Positions 1 through 5,965 of a DNA stretch of 7,288 nt are shown here, piece by piece. This DNA is from Porphyromonadaceae bacterium. GTDB lineage: Bacteria > Bacteroidota > Bacteroidia > Bacteroidales > UBA11471. The notes under the pieces are model-generated. The model was not told where the DNA came from. It did not search any database and saw nothing but the letters and a program-made list of their open reading frames with translations. Location: the NCBI GenBank assembly GCA_021199145.1, contig JAJQIP010000038.1:1-7288 (forward strand), written 5' to 3'. Numbering within the stretch: the first letter of the stretch is position 1; each line of letters begins with the position of its first letter. The translations under genes and the position numbers were made by a program.

Positions 1-48
1 CGACAGGTCTCATAAGATAAATCAGGTTCCAGTCACATTCTTTCTTTT

Positions 49-87
49 AAAAATAGAGAAAGCGGGGAGATTTCCCCGCTTTCTCTA
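49..87 (-). terminator. Intrinsic terminator of the grpE-dnaJ transcript
   Basis: A perfect 15-bp inverted repeat (54-68 pairs with 73-87) encloses a 4-base loop and is rich in G and C at the top of the stem (GCGGGGA / TCCCCGC). Read on the minus strand, the hairpin is followed at once by five T residues (complement of 49-53). On the plus strand no T run follows, so the element is directional. It lies 30 bases past the dnaJ stop codon, exactly where the minus-strand operon should end. Hairpin and T tract are seen directly; terminator function is inferred and very likely. Confidence 0.93.
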
Positions 88-116
88 GTAAAATCATCGG
101 CAATATTCCGACAGAT

Positions 117-1277
117 TTACTCAAACATATGACGTAACTTACTGAAAATCCTATCTTTCACCGATTTAGTAGGGGTAAATCCCGGCGTACGCAATTCTTC
201 AATCTTATGACGTTCCTCAGCTGTCAGGTTCTCCGGTACATATACCGAAAGGTTCACTAACAAATCCCCCACGCCATAACTGTTCACCGAAGGCAGACCC
301 TTTCCTCTCAGGCGCAACACCTTTCCGGGTTGTGTACCCGGGTCGATTTTCACCTTCGCTTTCCCGTCAATGGTCGGGACTTCGAGCATACCACCCAAAG
401 CCGCTGTCGGGAAATCAATCAGCGCATTGTAAATCAAGTCGTTTTCATCTCGTAAAAGTTCCGGATGAGGCTCCTCTTGGACCAAAATCAACAAGTCCCC
501 GTTGACTCCTCCATGACGGGGTGCATTTCCGACACCCTTCATCGAAAGCTGCATCCCGTCCGATACACCGGCAGGAATATTGATGGTAATCACCTCATCC
601 ACCCGTTGTATTCCTTCTCCGTTACATTCCGGACATTTATGGGTGATAATGTGTCCCTCTCCTCCACATTTGGGGCAAGTAGATGTCGACTGCATCGCCC
701 CTAAGAAGGTCTGACGGACCTGCGTTATCACACCGCTTCCTTTACATTGAGGACACGTTTCGTAACCCGACCCATGCTCTGCGCCCGTGCCGTTGCACGC
801 CGAACAGGGAACATATTTTTTTACCTTTATCTTTTTCTCGACACCTTTGGCGATTTCCTGTAAAGTAAGCTTTACACGGACCCGTAAGTCCGAACCCCTG
901 TTCACCCGTTTTCCACCTCGGGAACTGCCCCCAAAGTCGCTAAAACCGCTGAAACTGCTGAAGCCGCCGCCAAAAATATCCCCAAAGTGGGAAAATATAT
1001 CTTCCATAGACATACCTCCCGCTCCTCCGAAACCTGAAGCTCCGTTACCGCTCACTCCGGCGTGACCGAACTGGTCATAACGGGCCCTTTTATCGGGATT
1101 GCTCAATACTTCATACGCCTCGGCCGCCTCTTTGAATTTCTCCTCCGCCGCCTTGTCTCCGGGATTTTTATCGGGGTGATATTGTATGGCTTTTTTCCGA
1201 TAAGCCTTTTTTATCTCATCGGCTGTAGCCGTCTTGGCGACTTCCAACACTTCATAATAATCTCGTTTCTCGCTCAT
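117..1277 (-). CDS. dnaJ: Chaperone protein DnaJ (Hsp40)
   Basis: DnaJ is the cytosolic J-domain co-chaperone that delivers unfolded proteins to DnaK and stimulates its ATPase. The 386-residue protein has the full type I layout. The J domain spans about residues 5-70, with the HPD motif at 34-36. A Gly/Phe-rich linker follows at about 71-122. The zinc-binding region has four CxxCxGxG repeats starting at Cys158, Cys175, Cys201 and Cys215. The C-terminal substrate-binding domains run from about 225 to the end. Length is normal and no key residue is missing. The ATG is preceded by an AGAAGGG stretch that could act as a ribosome binding site. It lies 20 bases after grpE and just before a strong terminator, so it is the last gene of a grpE-dnaJ unit. 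No hrcA or dnaK is next to it in the window. Identification is secure. Confidence 0.98.
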   Translation of the reverse strand: MSEKRDYYEVLEVAKTATADEIKKAYRKKAIQYHPDKNPGDKAAEEKFKEAAEAYEVLSNPDKRARYDQFGHAGVSGNGASGFGGAGGMSMEDIFSHFGDIFGGGFSSFSGFSDFGGSSRGGKRVNRGSDLRVRVKLTLQEIAKGVEKKIKVKKYVPCSACNGTGAEHGSGYETCPQCKGSGVITQVRQTFLGAMQSTSTCPKCGGEGHIITHKCPECNGEGIQRVDEVITINIPAGVSDGMQLSMKGVGNAPRHGGVNGDLLILVQEEPHPELLRDENDLIYNALIDFPTAALGGMLEVPTIDGKAKVKIDPGTQPGKVLRLRGKGLPSVNSYGVGDLLVNLSVYVPENLTAEERHKIEELRTPGFTPTKSVKDRIFSKLRHMFE

Positions 1278-1297
1278 AGGAGTTCCCTTCTTTTAAT

Positions 1298-1870
1298 TTA
1301 TTCTCCAACAACGACCTTGGCAAAGCGTATCACTTTGTCATTCAGCGTATAGCCCTTCTGTACACACTCTATCACCTTTCCTTTTTGTTCAGGAACCGAA
1401 GCAGGGAACATAGTTACCGCCTCATGATATTCCGTATCAAAATCAGCATCTTGTGTCGGAATTTCCTGGACACCGTGCCGATTGAGATAAGCCTTGAACT
1501 TACTGTATATCAACTCTATGCCATCCTTTACAGCCTCAACATCGGTACTCTCTCCTATCGCCTGCAGCCCCCGTTCGAAGTCATCTATGACAGGGAGGAT
1601 ATCTTTAAGACAGGTCTCGCCGCCGTTGAGTATCAGGTCAGCCTTCTCTTTGAGCGTTCTTTTCCTGAAATTTTCAAGATCGGCCCGAGCTAACAGATAA
1701 TCTTTTTTCGCCTGTTCAAGCTGGGCCTTCAACTGCTCATTTTCTGCTGCCAATGTGTCAGTTGTCTCTTCCGAAGGGGTTTCATCCACAGAAGATTCCG
1801 TCACATTTTCAGCGGAAGTCTTCTCCTCTTCCACCTCTTTTTCGGACATTCCCTTTGCTTTCTCTTTCAT
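1298..1870 (-). CDS. grpE: Nucleotide exchange factor GrpE
   Basis: GrpE is the cytosolic nucleotide exchange factor that releases ADP from DnaK and so resets the DnaK-DnaJ cycle. The 190-residue protein starts with a low-complexity acidic segment (about 1-40, rich in Glu, Ser and Thr). A long helix or coiled coil follows (about 41-75), then the helical bundle. The C-terminal beta domain carries the family signature: FDTEYHEAV near 144-152, then GYTLNDKVIRFAKVVV near 173-188. Length is typical. The first ATG (codon 1) is used here; a second ATG at codon 8 (about 1849) could be the real start, since the N-terminus is poorly conserved and neither start has a clear Shine-Dalgarno. A TAnnTTTG promoter box lies about 95 bases upstream, with a small leader hairpin between. 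It is directly followed by dnaJ. Confidence 0.97.
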   Translation of the reverse strand: MKEKAKGMSEKEVEEEKTSAENVTESSVDETPSEETTDTLAAENEQLKAQLEQAKKDYLLARADLENFRKRTLKEKADLILNGGETCLKDILPVIDDFERGLQAIGESTDVEAVKDGIELIYSKFKAYLNRHGVQEIPTQDADFDTEYHEAVTMFPASVPEQKGKVIECVQKGYTLNDKVIRFAKVVVGE

Positions 1871-1934
1871 TATTTGAAGCTTTTATCTTTTATTTTCAGT
1901 CATTTACATCTTCACATATTCCCATGAAGCGTCT

Positions 1935-1952
1935 TGTCGGAACAAACCGACA
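1935..1952 (-). promoter_or_regulatory. Small inverted repeat in the grpE leader
   Basis: The segment is a perfect 6-bp inverted repeat, TGTCGG/CCGACA, around a 6-base spacer. Counting about 7 bases from the predicted -7 box at 1965-1972, transcription would begin near 1958, which would put this hairpin at the extreme 5' end of the grpE-dnaJ mRNA. It could be a 5' stabilising hairpin, a protein-binding dyad, or chance. It does not match the CIRCE heat-shock operator, which has 9-bp arms TTAGCACTC/GAGTGCTAA. The repeat is seen directly; any role is inference. Confidence 0.4.
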
Positions 1953-1964
1953 TCTATTCTCCTG

Positions 1965-1972
1965 CAAAAATA
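1965..1972 (-). promoter_or_regulatory. Predicted grpE-dnaJ promoter (-7 box TATTTTTG)
   Basis: On the minus strand the sequence reads TATTTTTG, an exact match to the Bacteroidota -7 consensus TAnnTTTG used by the primary sigma factor of that phylum. It lies between ispE and grpE in the 142-base gap, with a predicted leader of about 88 bases. No good TTTG -33 element is visible at the usual distance, so support rests on one short box and its position. It is the only such match on this strand in the gap. Confidence 0.45.
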
Positions 1973-2012
1973 TTGCCAAACTCTTTTTTGTCACCTTTCT
2001 GCGTTCTATCCC

Positions 2013-2840
2013 CTAATAGGTACACTCCCCTGTCCACACCTGACAATGTGGGAAAAACTTCTCCACCTCTTCCGGGACAAGGCGGAACAGTCCATACAAG
2101 GCCGACCCCGACCCCGACAGGGAAGCGTAAATCGCTCCCAAATCATAAAGCTGCTGCTTTATGCGGGACAAAAGCGGATACTGAGCAAACACACTCCGCT
2201 CAAAATCGTTTCCCAGCATATCCCGCCACTCCTCGACAGGAGAAGAGAGAATCTCAGACAACGGCTTTTCAGGGCGGGATGGCGTAACAGACGAATAGGC
2301 TTCAGCCGTGGAGACCGACACCTGGGGCTTTATCAAGACCAACGAATAGCCCCGTAACGAGACCTCTACCGGCGACAGGCGGTCACCGATACCCTCCGCC
2401 AACATAGGGCGGTTATAGAGGAAAAAGGGACAATCGGCCCCCAAACATACCACAGAGGCGGCAAGTTCGTCATTTCGCACAGGGATGGAAAAGAGGTCCC
2501 GCAGAAGAAGCATCATAAATGTGGCATCCGACGACCCCCCTCCCAATCCGGCACCATATGGAATGACTTTGTGTAAATAGGCTTCGACACCAGGCAGGGG
2601 ATGCATTTCGGACAAAAGATGATAGGCCCGAACGACCAGATTGTCTTCTACAGGGGCATCCACAGGCATCCCCGACAGGTGAAGGCGACAACCCGTTTCA
2701 CTCTCCTGAGAAGGGACTACTTCAAGGGCATCCCTCCAACCGATGGGATAAAACACCGTAGCGATATCATGATAGCCGTCTGCACGTTGGGCAAGGATAT
2801 TCAGACCAAGATTTATTTTAGCGTTGGGAAAAAGAATCAT
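2013..2840 (-). CDS. ispE: 4-diphosphocytidyl-2-C-methyl-D-erythritol kinase IspE
   Basis: IspE phosphorylates the 2-hydroxyl of CDP-methylerythritol using ATP, the fourth step of the methylerythritol phosphate (non-mevalonate) route to isoprenoid precursors, in the cytosol. The 275-residue protein has all three GHMP-kinase motifs: PNAKINLGL at 5-13, the glycine-rich ATP loop PYGAGLGGGSSDA at 94-106, and SLSGSGSALYG near the C-terminus. Lys8 and Asp136 (in GADCPFF) sit where the catalytic Lys/Asp pair of E. coli IspE lies. The length is close to the family norm and the frame is intact. The ATG at 2838-2840 is the only one that keeps the N-terminal motif just inside the protein. It is divergent from dnaB and upstream of grpE on the same strand, separated from it by 142 bases. 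There is no terminator between ispE and grpE, so read-through is possible. Confidence 0.97.
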   Translation of the reverse strand: MILFPNAKINLGLNILAQRADGYHDIATVFYPIGWRDALEVVPSQESETGCRLHLSGMPVDAPVEDNLVVRAYHLLSEMHPLPGVEAYLHKVIPYGAGLGGGSSDATFMMLLLRDLFSIPVRNDELAASVVCLGADCPFFLYNRPMLAEGIGDRLSPVEVSLRGYSLVLIKPQVSVSTAEAYSSVTPSRPEKPLSEILSSPVEEWRDMLGNDFERSVFAQYPLLSRIKQQLYDLGAIYASLSGSGSALYGLFRLVPEEVEKFFPHCQVWTGECTY

Positions 2841-2877
2841 AAGAATTTCTATTCACAGACAAAAATACGAAATTCTT
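2841..2877. repeat. 9-bp inverted repeat flanking the ispE promoter box
   Basis: AAGAATTTC at 2841-2849 and GAAATTCTT at 2869-2877 are perfect reverse complements separated by 19 bases. The left arm abuts the ispE start codon and the predicted ispE -7 box (2860-2867) lies between the arms. This could be an operator dyad. If transcription starts upstream of 2877, it could instead be an mRNA hairpin next to the start codon. AT-rich sequence makes chance matches more likely, so function is only a possibility. Confidence 0.35.
2860..2867 (-). promoter_or_regulatory. Predicted ispE promoter (-7 box TATTTTTG)
   Basis: The minus strand reads TATTTTTG, matching the Bacteroidota -7 consensus TAnnTTTG, 20 bases before the ispE ATG. 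The implied leader is only about 10-15 bases. A convincing -33 TTTG is not seen at the normal spacing. The eight bases are the same as those of the proposed grpE promoter. Confidence 0.42.
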
Positions 2878-2957
2878 TCATATCCCCCGATTCGTTCCGA
2901 CCTTATCAACAATCCGTCAGATTATTCTGGCAACCGTTTCTAATTTCCGATTCTATT

Positions 2958-2980
2958 TTGTAAGTTTGTACCCCTTACAA
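2958..2980. repeat. Inverted repeat overlapping the dnaB promoter
   Basis: TTGTAAG (2958-2964) and CTTACAA (2974-2980) form a perfect 7-bp dyad with a 9-base spacer. It covers the predicted -7 box of dnaB (2961-2968) and the expected start point near 2975. The placement is what an operator would have, but no known repressor site is recognised and chance is not excluded. Confidence 0.35.
2961..2968 (+). promoter_or_regulatory. Predicted dnaB promoter (-7 box TAAGTTTG)
   Basis: TAAGTTTG matches the Bacteroidota -7 consensus TAnnTTTG exactly and lies 36 bases before the dnaB ATG, giving a predicted leader of about 30 bases. A weak TTTC near 2937-2940 is the nearest thing to a -33 TTTG element. 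Confidence 0.55.
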
Positions 2981-3004
2981 CACAACTGTTTTTAGTAAAC
3001 GACT

Positions 3005-4541
3005 ATGGAAATCACCTCCGGCCGCAAAACGCCTACCCGAAAAAAGGCCCCCTCCATTTCACCGGTCATCGACATGGGGCGGCTGCAACCCCAGGCCCGT
3101 GAACTCGAAGAGGCGGTTCTCGGCGGGCTGATGCTTGAAAAAGACGCCTATTTCATTGTCAGCGACATCCTGAAACCAGAGTGTTTCTACGAATACAAAC
3201 ACCAACTCATCTATACGGCCATTGTAGACCTAGCCATGAAACAGGAGCCTATCGATATGCTCACCGTAGGCGAGCAGTTGCGGCGCAACGGCAAACTTGA
3301 AGAGGTCGGCGGAGAATATGCGATAGCCGAACTGACGGGGAAAGTCTCCTCAACGGCGAACATTTGAATTCCATGCCCGCATTATCGCCCAGAAATACCT
3401 GGCTCGGGAATTAATCCGTTTTTCGGGAGAAATACAGGCAAAGGCCTTTGAAGAGACATACGATGTCGATGACCTGATGCAGGAGGCGGAAGGGCAGCTT
3501 TTCAACATCTCGCAACAAAATGTGAAGAAGGACTTTACGCAGATAAACCCCGTCATCAAAGAGGCCTTACAGAACATCGAGGTCGCCTCCAACCGGAAAG
3601 ATGGATTAAGCGGATTGAAATCCGGTTTTACCGACCTTGACAAAATAACGTCAGGTTGGCAAAATTCCGATTTGATTATCATCGCAGCCCGTCCCTCCAT
3701 GGGGAAAACGGCGTTTGTCCTCTCCATGGCCAAAAATATGGCGGTCAACGACAATACCCCTGTAGCCATTTTCTCTCTGGAAATGTCAAATGTACAGCTC
3801 GTGAACCGGCTCATCATCAACGCCTGTGAGATAGCGGGAGAAAAAATCAAAAGCGGACATCTGGCCGACCACGAATGGGAACAGCTGAACGCAAAAATCA
3901 AGGACTTGTATGACGCCCCGATTTATATTGACGACACACCCAGCCTCTCCGTGTTCGAACTGCGTACAAAAGCCAGGAGATTGGTTCGGGAACATGGGGT
4001 GAAAATCATCATCATTGACTATCTGCAACTGATGAACGCCAGCGGCATGAATTTCGGTAGCCGTGAACAGGAGGTCAGCACCATATCCCGCTCCTTGAAA
4101 GGATTGGCCAAGGAATTGAACATTCCCATCATCGCCCTTTCGCAATTGAACCGTAGTGTGGAATTCCGTAGCGTACAAGAAGGGAAACGTCCGCAACTGG
4201 CCGATTTGCGGGAATCGGGGGCTATCGAACAGGATGCCGACATGGTATGCTTTATCCACCGCCCCGAATACTACAAGATTACAGAAGATGCCGAAGGACA
4301 CTCCACCATCGGACTGGCGGAGATTATCGTCGCCAAACACCGTAACGGAGCGACAGGAGATATACGGTTGCGCTTCCGCAACGAATTGGCCCGTTTCCAA
4401 AACATGAAGGAAGACTCTACAATCATCTCCTCAAAAATCAATCGCAAACACGAGACAGACCAGTTCCGTCCCAGTGGGACCTCCTCTTTCGAACCCAACG
4501 CTGAATTTTTAGCGCAGAAAGATGAAAATATTCCTTTTTAA
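3005..4541 (+). pseudogene. dnaB: Replicative DNA helicase DnaB, interrupted by a +1 frameshift
   Basis: DnaB is the hexameric ATP-driven helicase that unwinds the replication fork and recruits DnaG primase. As written, the frame starting at 3005 stops at TGA 3365-3367 after 120 codons, covering most of the N-terminal helical domain. The rest continues without a stop in the next frame from GAA at 3366 to TAA at 4539-4541. Omitting one T (3363-3365) gives a continuous protein of about 511 residues, normal for the phylum. The join then reads STANI-EFHARIIAQKYLA, as expected for DnaB. In the joined numbering the Walker A core RPSMGKT is near 229-235 and Walker B (KIIIIDYLQLM) places its Asp near 338. 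The motor domain is otherwise intact, with no intein. The first ATG in the second frame (3477) would give only a 354-residue product without the N-terminal domain. Since dnaB is normally essential, a sequence error, a second gene copy or recoding must be considered. The gene identity is secure; its broken state is uncertain. Confidence 0.9.
3362..3368 (+). other. Frameshift point in dnaB (ATT TGA A)
   Basis: The codon ATT (Ile120) is followed by TGA in the starting frame. Skipping a single T gives ATT-GAA-TTC, restoring Ile-Glu-Phe-His and the conserved DnaB sequence. The extra base lies in a run of three Ts where two are expected, a common place for one-base indels. The arrangement also resembles the prfB recoding site, CTT TGA C. 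Confidence 0.85.
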
Positions 4542-4556
4542 CGGGAGACTGGGCCT

Positions 4557-5237
4557 ATGTCTACAACGGTCGATGCGCAGATAAAAGAGATAAAATGCCG
4601 GTTCCGTCAGGCCATGAATGGGGTTATCTCCGCCAGTATGCGGGAGAAAGGGATATTGTATCCGGTAAACTTCGGCCTCACCCTTCCCTTGCTGAAAAAG
4701 ATTGCCGACTCCTATCCCCGTGAAAGAAAATTAGCCGAACGGCTTTGGAAAGAGCCTGTGCGGGAATCAAAGATGTTGGCGACCTGGCTTTATCCTCCCC
4801 AAGAGATGGATAAGGAGACCGCATGCCGATGGGTGAAAGAGACCCCCTACCCCGAAATCGCCGACCTTTGTTGCATGAATCTCTTCCCCTATATTGCCCA
4901 GGCAAAGGAAGTGGCGACAACCTGCATCCGTCAGGAGAATGAGATAGCGAACTACACAGGATACCGGTTGTGGTATCGGCTCCTCTCACAAGGGCAACAG
5001 CCCTCTCCCGAAGAGAGGCAGGAACTGCTCACCTCATCCCTTGCCCTTATCGACAAAGAGGGGACGACGGTTCTGTGCGGAGTCGCTCTGGATGCCCTAA
5101 TACGGTTAGCGGAAAAGTTTCCCTCAGAAAGGGCTGAAATCATCTCCTTTTTCTCGTCAGCAAAAAGAACGGAGACAAACCGTCCTTTTATAGAGAAGAT
5201 TATCGAAGAGTGTCGTTTCCTGGACAAGGAGGAATAA
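4557..5237 (+). CDS. AlkD-like DNA alkylation repair protein (HEAT-repeat)
   Basis: The 226-residue, largely helical protein resembles the DNA alkylation repair enzyme family (AlkC/AlkD type), whose members are HEAT-repeat DNA glycosylases that remove N3- and N7-alkylated purines. Paired helices recur through the chain (for example about 41-65, 86-110, 115-145 and 180-195). The segment around residues 97-106, YPEIADLCC, is in the place of the family's catalytic Asp segment, and Asp103 is the candidate equivalent of Asp113 of Bacillus cereus AlkD. The tryptophan that precedes that Asp by four residues in AlkD is not present here (Pro99, with Tyr98 beside it), so activity or specificity may differ. 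This alignment was made by eye. The gene starts 15 bases after dnaB with a GGGAG stretch upstream, which suggests co-transcription with dnaB. No signal peptide or membrane segment is seen. The family call is fairly good; enzymatic activity is inferred. Confidence 0.75.
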   Translation: MSTTVDAQIKEIKCRFRQAMNGVISASMREKGILYPVNFGLTLPLLKKIADSYPRERKLAERLWKEPVRESKMLATWLYPPQEMDKETACRWVKETPYPEIADLCCMNLFPYIAQAKEVATTCIRQENEIANYTGYRLWYRLLSQGQQPSPEERQELLTSSLALIDKEGTTVLCGVALDALIRLAEKFPSERAEIISFFSSAKRTETNRPFIEKIIEECRFLDKEE

Positions 5238-5294
5238 TATTCTCCCCCGACCATAAAAAACGGGACTCCGATATCCGGTTGCCACACAAAAGAG

Positions 5295-5323
5295 ACCCTC
5301 TATCAATTTCTATTATAGAGGGT
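5295..5323. repeat. Hairpin in the gap before fur
   Basis: ACCCTCTAT (5295-5303) and ATAGAGGGT (5315-5323) form a perfect 9-bp stem with an 11-base loop. It lies 57 bases after the alkylation repair gene and about 100 bases before the fur promoter. It is a candidate 3' end or processing structure for the dnaB transcript. No T run follows on the plus strand, so it is not a classical intrinsic terminator. The rest of the 5238-5460 gap holds the fur promoter and no visible small gene. Confidence 0.45.
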
Positions 5324-5421
5324 TCCGAAAGGAGAATACCGTTTGGTTCCGACACCGGCCAGCGTCCGAAACAATTCACAATTATTTTTCCGTTTTCTGT
5401 ACGACATTTCATTTTTATTTC

Positions 5422-5429
5422 TATCTTTG
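5422..5429 (+). promoter_or_regulatory. Predicted fur-purA promoter (-7 box TATCTTTG)
   Basis: TATCTTTG matches the Bacteroidota -7 consensus TAnnTTTG exactly. A TTTTCTG stretch at 5393-5399 lies about where the -33 element belongs. The predicted leader is about 25 bases. Because no promoter is visible in the 25 bases between fur and purA, this one probably drives both. A TTTGT/ACAAA pair (5426-5430, 5441-5445) overlaps the box and could be a weak dyad, but a recognised Fur box is not seen. Confidence 0.6.
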
Positions 5430-5460
5430 TCAAGTTTGGCACAAAAAAATAGAGCCATAA

Positions 5461-5940
5461 ATGGAAGGTAAAACGAAAGACATTGTCCGACAAAAATTGA
5501 CTCAATATTTGGAGTCGAAGGGACTCCGAAAGACTCCGGAACGGTATGCCATATTAGACCAGATTTATACGACAAGTGAGCATTTCGATGTCGATTTGTT
5601 GTATGAGATGATGCAGACAAGCGAATTTCGTGTAAGTCGGGCTACCATTTACCATACAATCAATGTACTTGTGAATGCGGGATTGGTTCGTAAGCACCAA
5701 TTCGGGAACCTCCCGGCCCAGTATGAGAAGGCCTACAACATGGTCAACCACCACCACCTCATCTGTACCCATTGCGGAAAGATACGGGAAGTAAAAGATC
5801 CTAAATTGCTCGAGATATTGACCCAAAAGAAATTTGCTCGGTTTACCACTTCCTACTACTCCCTTTATGTCTATGGCATCTGCTCATCCTGTGCCAGAAT
5901 AGAACGGCAGGAATCTCGCAAGAACGAAAAAGAATCATAA
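5461..5940 (+). CDS. fur: Fur-family metal-responsive transcriptional repressor
   Basis: Fur-family proteins are dimeric cytosolic repressors that bind DNA when loaded with a metal (iron, zinc or manganese) or respond to peroxide. This 159-residue protein has an N-terminal winged helix (about 10-85), with the recognition segment SRATIYHTINVLVNAGLV at 59-76. A metal-binding dimerisation domain follows. It includes the HHHLICTHCGK segment (His97-His99, Cys102, Cys105) and a second pair, Cys141 and Cys144, giving the two CxxC structural zinc sites of the family. His41 and Glu89 are candidate sensory ligands by comparison with E. coli Fur. Length is normal and the ATG fits the domain start. It is transcribed from a TAnnTTTG promoter and lies 25 bases upstream of purA. 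Whether it senses iron, zinc, manganese or peroxide (Fur, Zur, Mur or PerR) cannot be decided from the sequence. The symbol is therefore for the family. Confidence 0.9.
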   Translation: MEGKTKDIVRQKLTQYLESKGLRKTPERYAILDQIYTTSEHFDVDLLYEMMQTSEFRVSRATIYHTINVLVNAGLVRKHQFGNLPAQYEKAYNMVNHHHLICTHCGKIREVKDPKLLEILTQKKFARFTTSYYSLYVYGICSSCARIERQESRKNEKES

Positions 5941-5965
5941 AACCATATCATCACATACTCCAATC

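Noticed and set aside
1..48. End of a neighbouring gene left of the terminator
   Set aside because: Too short to recognise any coding sequence; no supportable frame.
1871..2012. CIRCE operator upstream of grpE
   Set aside because: No TTAGCACTC-N9-GAGTGCTAA-like sequence is present; the only dyad there has unrelated 6-bp arms.
1934..2357. Plus-strand open frames overlapping the 3' part of ispE
   Set aside because: Low-complexity translations, antisense to a complete ispE, with no promoter or recognisable domain.
3360..3480. Intein or insertion in dnaB
   Set aside because: The two halves join with a single base skipped and no extra residues; no intein motifs or inserted sequence are present.
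3350..4400. Long open frames on the minus strand opposite dnaB (3350-3901 and 3786-4400)
   Set aside because: They lie antisense to a clearly recognisable helicase sequence, show no family resemblance, and are frame shadows of the coding strand.
3477..4541. A separate short DnaB-like gene starting at ATG 3477
   Set aside because: DnaB similarity extends upstream without a stop to 3366 in the same frame, so this ATG is internal to the broken gene and not a natural start.
5380..5460. Classical Fur box at the fur promoter
   Set aside because: No GATAATGATAATCATTATC-like sequence is visible; only a weak TTTGT/ACAAA pair that follows from the TTTG promoter element itself.
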